DNA of 64,000 nt from Dysidea avara. Taxonomy: Eukaryota > Porifera > Demospongiae > Dictyoceratida > Dysideidae. Location of the stretch: NCBI RefSeq assembly GCF_963678975.1, contig NC_089276.1:6969098-7033097 (forward strand), written 5' to 3'. The notes under the pieces were generated by a model, which did no database searches, had not been told where the DNA came from, and was given only the letters and a program-made list of their open reading frames with translations. Made by a program: the position numbers and the translations under genes. Position 1 is the first letter of the stretch. Each line of letters starts with the position of its first letter. Shown in pieces: positions 58,200 through 64,000 of this stretch.

Positions 58200-60010
58200 C
58201 ACAGTCTGGGGCCCAGCCTTTCTAATCGGCATAAATCAGTATGTAGCTACACTACAAAGGAAACAAGTATGGTGACAAGCTGAATCAACTCAGTCTAAGC
58301 AGAATCTAAAGGAATTTTGTGCAGTGTGTGAGGAGCAAACATTCAGATACCTCAAGGAGGCTATATTGTGTCATAGATAATAGACACCCCTACTATATGG
58401 GGTGTCTATTATCTATGATTGTGTGAACATCAATGATTCATTAACAGTGCAGTGGACAGAGTAGTGGACTAATGCCAGATATCTCAGCCTGAGTAGTGAG
58501 TTGAATCCAGGATGGGGTGTATTTTACAGAATGGAATGCTTTCTGAATCAAAACTTGCAGCTTGGCTAGCCACTATCATTGCTGAAATTGCATTTTATCA
58601 GTGGAGCCTCCAGGAAAATGGAATAGGATAATAATAAAATATTAATAGCTGTCTCATGCAGTGATTGTTCTACTACCTGATATATCAAGCAGGTCTCTTC
58701 AATTCATTTATTACATGACCAAGGCAAGTTTTGTTACTACAATACAGTAGCCAATTGGATGTCAGTTGTTTCTGGTGATCTTGACAAGATAAATAGTTTA
58801 GAAGACCACTCAATTTCTTCAGTTTCAGAGCATAATATCCACAGAGAAATTAACTAGAAAGTTACTGGTGACAGGGGTGATCATGACTTTATTCAGTTTA
58901 ATAAACAGAATATATGGTTGATTGAGTGAGGTATCACTTTCAGAATGTTCAGACGACCAGCGATGAGATGCATGGATTCATCGAATTTTTTGTTGCGGTT
59001 GGAGACATTAAATATCCCAAAGCAAATTGACTGTATAATATATTAATTCACTTTCTTTATATTTTCTCAATTTTGAGCCTGTATACAATAATTAAATTTT
59101 TTTATTCAATAGAAATCCTAGAATAAGATGGGAGAGAAAATTATCTTTGTTTACCTATACTGTACAACTTCAAAGGAAAATGAAGAAAACATAGACACAT
59201 CAATAAAATTACAATAAGGTGAATTACAGATTTAACTACTTAATATGAATTAGAGCCTTTAGATAATTATTGTTCCAAAGCAAAATTGTAGATGGAAAAA
59301 ACAAAGACTGGTGAGATCTTGGTTAATTAATGACAGTGGTTGGAGATTAAAAGGGTGGTAACTTCTTAAATATGTTACAAAGTGGAGGTACAAATCAAAA
59401 TGGGATATCAATTTCATTATGAAAAATTTGTATACATAAATACTGTATTCATTTGTCCTCCACTTTAATATGCTACAATAGTGTCAGTGCATTGGTAGTC
59501 TACCTTGAAATCTCAACTCTAGAGTACAAATACATGTGATCCCACTGTAACAAATACATGTGATCCTTCATGGACCAGCTGGATTGGGAAAATAGACGAA
59601 CAAATTTAACCTGCTTTGTTTGAAGTGAAGCATGTGAAATGTTATACTTAAGAAATCCTAGGATTCTTGGTGGTATGTAATTAATGTGAGTGTTCCATTT
59701 CAGATACATTGAAATTACACACACATCTTGATCCAAATCACATTTTCCTGGTGGCTATGGGCATGCATAGAAGGCATATAATTGAGATTTGGTTGATCTT
59801 GTAGTTTTGGCATTTAGCCTGATTCAAGGCTAGCAGTCAGACACATCCTTGAATTTGTGTAACAGAAAAAATCAGCTCACTATTGAACACGGCATTAGTC
59901 CACTGCACCGGCTGTTAATAACTCCATGCATACACTTCAGTGATGTTTGCAGAATATAGCCTCCTTGCGGTCTGCCAAAATATTTGCTCCTCACACACTG
60001 CACAAAATTC
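58200..60010. repeat. Inverted repeat pair enclosing AT-rich sequence
   Basis: TTTTGTGCAGTGTGTGAGGA (58315) and GTGCAGTGGACTAATGCC-like words (58450) recur inverted at 59985-59997 and 59885-59905. The left member includes a tRNA-like stretch (GCAGTGGACAGAGTAGTGGA, GAGTTGAATCCAGG). No gene seen between 58.6 and 59.8 kb. Confidence 0.55.
58372..58420. repeat. Perfect short palindrome
   Basis: CATAGATAATAGACACCCC, an 8-base centre TACTATAT, then GGGGTGTCTATTATCTATG. A 19-bp perfect stem. Confidence 0.9.
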
Positions 60011-60489
60011 TTCAAGTTTTAATTCAGCTGGCTCTTTACTGTTACCAGTGTCTTCCTGCTTGTTTTATTTGTACACTGACTTATGACTTGAAAAGCTGGC
60101 CCAGACTAAGTCAAAATAAGCAAAACAGCTCACATAAAGTGCCCTTCTCGATATATCCGTAGATGAACCATGGATGAACATCACTGATACAGCTCATCCC
60201 ACAATTAATACTTCGTTATTAATGACAACCAACAAGAACCCACAATCGATCCTTTAATTCTTTTTATCTTATGTTTAATCATCCACTGGAGGTGCCACTG
60301 ATAACTTGTAAGGGAAGTTTCAGCAATGGTAAGTTGCATGCTTCAATTTGAGAAAGTGTTCTGTTCTGTGGTTTAGTCCATCATTCTGTTCCGTAGAATA
60401 GACCCCACCTATCTCGATGGCCTTTAACTGGATTCTTTTCAAACCACAAAAAGGCACTCCTACGATAGTTACTCCATCTACATAGCAAT

Positions 60490-60957
60490 GTTCAGCTCAT
60501 TCCTTCAAGCGGTTTACCCTGTGGGCGTGACAGACCTTCGCCTTATTTTACGCAAATAATCGGTCATAACTCCGTGAATGTTTATCGGATTCGTACCAAA
60601 CGTGGTACTGAGATTCGCCTTAATGAGCCGTTTTAGTGTGCCAAATTTCAGCCCGATGAGAGCACGAATTCATGTTTTATGGCGGATTTTTTCAAAGTGT
60701 GCGAAAAGAAGAAAAAAATGAAAAAAATCCCAAACTTTGGCCGCTCGTATCTCGGAAATGGCTGGAGTGATTTTCTTCAAATTTGGAATGTGGACTTCCC
60801 TACCTAGCCGGCACTTCTATAGCAACTTTAGTTTCAATCGGATAAGGAATCACGGAGCTACAAAGGTGTGAAAATCGCGTTTACTTTCTTCCTGTTAATA
60901 TACTCACGGTGTGGCGCGCCGGATTCTTGAGCCGCACGACACACTACCGTGTCTTGA
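60490..60957 (+). repeat. Interspersed repeat ending in TGTCTTGATC (copy 2)
   Basis: A fuller member of the 30.5/31.6-kb family: AAGCGGTTTACCCTGTGGGC, ACGCAAATAATCGGTCATAA, TCGTATCTCGGAAATGGC, TTCCTGTTAATATACTCACG, CACTACCGTGTCTTGATC. Its last base abuts the D2 pseudogene piece at 60958. Confidence 0.6.
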
Positions 60958-61300
60958 TCCTGTAGAAGAGAAGGCATGATACTTTGTTTCAGATGAGTGA
61001 GCAATCATTGATATGAACATAAGAAATATAGTACACACACGCACACACATACTTGTGCACACAGACAGACAGGTACACATTAAAACTAACTACCTTTGAC
61101 TTTGTCCACCAGTTTGCATTGAACTCTCTCGGTGTGTATTCCGGGTAGTCATTGGTTGCATGTGCCACCACTTGGTATTTGTTGAACATCTTAGCACCAG
61201 TATCCAGCCAATAATGGTGACATTTCACCTGTAGAATATCTTATTATTTATGTATAACCGGGTCACATACACCAATGTTAATGTGGCAAGCTAGGGCACG
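60958..61300 (-). pseudogene. RPTP D2 exon with flanking introns, mirror copy
   Basis: Minus-strand copy of left positions about 13860-14208, including exon 13930-14055 (here about 61229-61095). The exon reads VKCHHYWLDTGAKMFNKYQV, then HATNDYPEYTPREF, after which a small indel shifts the frame. The tip ATTCTACAG acceptor is kept. Downstream intron words TTGCTCACTCATCTGA and ATCATGCCT match the intact gene, and the last bases CTACAGGAT correspond to the next exon's acceptor. The WYWPD-type HHYWPD is HHYWLD here. The following exons are 24.8 kb away at 36.16 kb, so this piece is isolated and non-functional. Confidence 0.85.
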
Positions 61301-63190
61301 TATAAACAGTGCTATACCCAGCACTCAGAGCAGTGTGTGTGCCAGTGGAAATGATACGCATGCATCTACACAGACAAGGGAGTTTTAACTGTTGTCAGAA
61401 AATCAATACTGTTTATTAATATCGGACTTGCACAAAAAGCAATTGAACTATAGTATTAATATTGATTTGTTTATATTGTATATAAGTGTGAGATGTCTCT
61501 GAAGGTGACTTAGTCAAGAAAAGCAAGGCTATGCATGTCAAGGCCAGCACAATTAGTATAATAGTGACCAGATTTGCCTTTTCACACACAAAATTTGACC
61601 CATTTTGTGAACTTTGAAGCTTCATAATGTTTTAATTTTGGCAATTAATTGTCTGAAATTTTCCATGAGTATACTGTAGCTACAGTATCTGACTACATTT
61701 TGATACTAAGAACAAGGTAAATAAAAGTGTTACATCATTTTGCTTGCTGGTATGTAAAATGTGTGGAAAGGACCTTTTTGCAAATCCAGTCGATCAAGGC
61801 AATATGGCACAGACTAAAGGCCAGTGTTAGCTAAGTGCCAGTACATCGTACACACTATGTGTATACACAACATACTGAGCCATTGATGATCACAGTCTAC
61901 AATATAATACTTCCCTGTAGTGTTAGCATTATAATTGCATGTATACGACATCACATTAATGGTACTAAAAGTTGGCAAATGCAATATAACAGCTGAGTGT
62001 ATGGATGAATAGAACGATTATCAGAATTGCTTTTACAATAAGAAAATTAATACAAGCAACAACAGCAAAGTATAATACAACTACCAATTACATCATAAAT
62101 TATAAACGTGTGTGTATGTGTGTACATGATTAGTTTTAAGCACAGCTACAGCAAACAGAAGACAATTTTGCATTTTTTTTGCATTTGTTGTTAGACATTA
62201 TCCTTTATAGGGTATCACTGGTTTCATCTTCCTGTAGTAATGAACACAATATGACATAATGACAGATGTAGCTATCTACGTATATGCATGTGTATGTATA
62301 CTAAAAAATGAAACGCAGGAGGCCAATCATCTACACCTGCATGCATTATGGGCTGCATACCAGTGGACATTATTTTCCTTCATATTTTCCTTGCAGGGAC
62401 TAGTATAGCTGCAGCTAGATGACTTTCCTTGTTTTACGTTTTTATATCTATGATCCCTAAAATTTCCTTATAATTTTTACTATTTAATTTATTATGATTC
62501 ATTACTGGTGACCCGGCACTAAATAAAACATGGCGCCAGCCACACAATAAAAGTTAATTGCACAACTGAATGTATGCCAAACTATCAATTGCTGAAAAGT
62601 GAAATGGCCATTCTGCTTTGTTTCAGCTACGTATGTTTCACTTGTTAAACAGTATTGCAAGTGAAGGATGGTACGAGAAGTGCCTCTGAAATCAATTCAG
62701 TCACAGCGGAAACTGCAGACAATTCTCATGAGCACTGAAGCCATGACATGTCACCATAAATCAACACCTATGCAGTAGTTGAGAAAGAAATAGGACACAA
62801 AGGAGAATATACATAATTTTAGTTGCGGCTTGCAAAACAGCACTACTCAGGTCAAAAACTATGTTGAATAGTAAAAGATTGAAATCAAGGTAGCCTGTAG
62901 TCTTAACCACAGTCGAGTTGTGCATTGGCTGGAGGAATCATATTTAATTAGGCAGTCTTAACTTTTGAGTCTCTACATGTGTGTGCGTTCTTTTTTTTGG
63001 CTTTGTTTTGTACTTTGTGTTATTAGCTATCCTTGGGGTGAAGGAAAAGTGAGTCCGGTTTTTGGGTAATATAATGATTCTTTGAGCCAGAAAGCCCAAA
63101 ATTCCATAATCCCTATTATACAGCACTATCGTACTGTATTATACCTGACACAAGAAGTGACACATTATAGAACAAAGGTTGATATATATA
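61300..63190. other. No gene recognised
   Basis: A 69-codon minus ORF at 61416-61625 contains a hydrophobic stretch (LVTIILIVLALTCIALLFL) after an ATG, but has no family match and no partner exon, so I do not call it. 62650-62940 is the second copy of the repeat at 45.2 kb. Confidence 0.4.
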
Positions 63191-63194
63191 CAAA

Positions 63195-63480
63195 TCAAAT
63201 TCTGAATACTTTATTCTCTTCATTGGAAATAACAGTGACATTGGGTGACTGTGACACCACAGGATTCATGGTGTAAGCTACTCCACTGTCAGATTCTTTT
63301 CTGCTACGGCTGCTGTAGAATTATTTTACATCTGATTCAACAATTTTAAAATCATCAGTACTTACCGGCAGTACCATATTAAAGCAGCCATTACAATTAT
63401 TGTTATTATAATCACTGCAATGAAGTCAACAGCGATGGTCACCCCCACTGCTATAGCAGTTCTGTTGTCACCACGATCTT
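63195..63480 (-). CDS. Last two exons of a single-pass membrane protein (5' part beyond the window)
   Basis: Exon 63480-63366 encodes DRGDNRTAIAVGVTIAVDF then IAVIIITIIVMAALIWYCR, a transmembrane helix followed by Arg; donor GTAAGT. Exon 63312-63195 continues in phase with RSRSRKESDSGVAYTMNPVV, SQSPNVTVISNEENKVFRI and stop TGA. The basic RSRSRK after the helix fits a type I stop-transfer. The cytoplasmic tail would be only about 40 residues. The helix-WYxR-GTAAGT layout resembles the RPTP transmembrane exon (VAWYYR), so it may be a tail-less relative of that receptor, but the upstream phase differs. GTATTC at 63208 could instead be a weak donor leading to exons I cannot see. Confidence 0.6.
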
Positions 63481-64000
63481 CTGAAGAAATAGTTAAATTA
63501 CACAATTAAGCAGTATTAGCTATAGTAAAAGGGTACAAAGCTATTGAGGGTGGAAGTGGCTCCAGAGGATTGTGCTAAGATAGTTCTTTGTACTTAGAAA
63601 ATCCTGGCTAAATTTAAAACCAAGGATTTCGCACTCAGATGCCAAACACTTGAGCAGTAGTTAGCAGTCACATGCTATTAGCTTACAAGGGAACCTGGTA
63701 CAGTGATATGAGTACTGATACCACTAGATCATCAAGACTGGATGTCTTAAGGTGAGTCTCACATTTGGTTAACGTATTCATGAGGAGGAACTACAGTTTC
63801 AAAAGTGTTTACAGGGCAGATCCAGGGTTCGGAAAGGGGTGGTGAGGGAGGGGTGCACCAAGGTAATAGGTATATTATATTAAGCAAGGGGTCTGGGGGC
63901 TACGCTGAAGCTATTTCATATATCTCAGGACTAAAATTTTTGATGTAGAGCGGTTTTATGCATAAATATCTAAAATTATGATACTGCTATAAGTAAACTA

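Larger units (their letters stand above)
55740..58640. repeat. Older interspersed repeats hosting a TTAA transposon
   Basis: The tracts at 55920-56080 and 57202-57270 (GGAACGGAATG, GAAGCTTGCAGCTTACCATT, GGATCGATTGTGGGTTCT) are repeated in inverted form at 60190-60410, and a related direct copy is at 58530-58630. This shows an older repeat later split by the transposon at 56082. Confidence 0.6.

Noticed and set aside
61416-61625. 69-codon minus ORF with a hydrophobic helix
   Set aside because: No recognised family, no neighbouring exon in phase, and short enough to be chance in AT-rich DNA.

Overview
The window looks like nuclear DNA of an early-branching animal, most likely a sponge. This is inferred from AT-rich sequence, canonical GT-AG introns (many about 50-700 bp), metazoan phosphotyrosine-signalling genes (a receptor tyrosine phosphatase with fibronectin III domains, a DOK-like PH+PTB adaptor), and a dense population of foldback elements, SINE-like repeats and microsatellites. 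No prokaryotic, plastid or mitochondrial features were seen.

Layout. 693-14843 (+): the 3' part of a receptor-type protein tyrosine phosphatase (RPTP), with two FN3 exons, a membrane-proximal ectodomain, a transmembrane helix, an active-looking D1 phosphatase domain and a D2 domain with WPE in place of WPD. One D1 exon appears lost in a 200-base assembly gap. 16132-18667 (-): a two-exon Golgi-type sulfotransferase of the WSCD kind. 18.7-28.3 kb: no gene recognised, repeat-rich. 28332-35057 (+): a second, intact, roughly 94% identical copy of the sulfotransferase, whose intron starts with a (GTAT)n microsatellite at the splice donor. 35.68-36.16 kb (-) and 60.96-61.3 kb (-): dead copies of the RPTP D2 exons. 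38421-48575 (-): four exons of a DOK-like adaptor, with a partial PH domain, an IRS-type PTB domain and a tyrosine-rich tail; its first exon was not found. 40.6-43.9 kb (+): an apparent insertion into an older repeat, carrying the last exons of an unrecognised gene. 51.1-52.4 kb (-): a tentative small three-exon gene with a LINE inserted just after a splice donor. 52.5-53.2 kb (+): a second LINE 3' fragment. 53.8-55.6 kb: a 31-bp minisatellite. 56.08-57.2 kb: a TTAA-flanked DNA transposon. 63195-63480 (-): the last two exons of a single-pass membrane protein running off the right edge.

The largest structure is an imperfect inverted duplication with its axis near 23 kb. The order RPTP-D2 exons > sulfotransferase on the left is mirrored on the right as sulfotransferase > RPTP-D2 exons, and non-coding sequence between the sulfotransferase and the axis is mirrored too. 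The right arm has been inflated by repeats and split by about 24.8 kb that contains the DOK-like gene. The sulfotransferase stayed open in both arms, while the D2 phosphatase copy decayed.

Functionally, the RPTP and the DOK-like adaptor belong to tyrosine-phosphate signalling and the sulfotransferases to the secretory pathway. I see no evidence that they form one pathway. All exon boundaries are hand-derived from splice signals and reading phase and have no transcript support.
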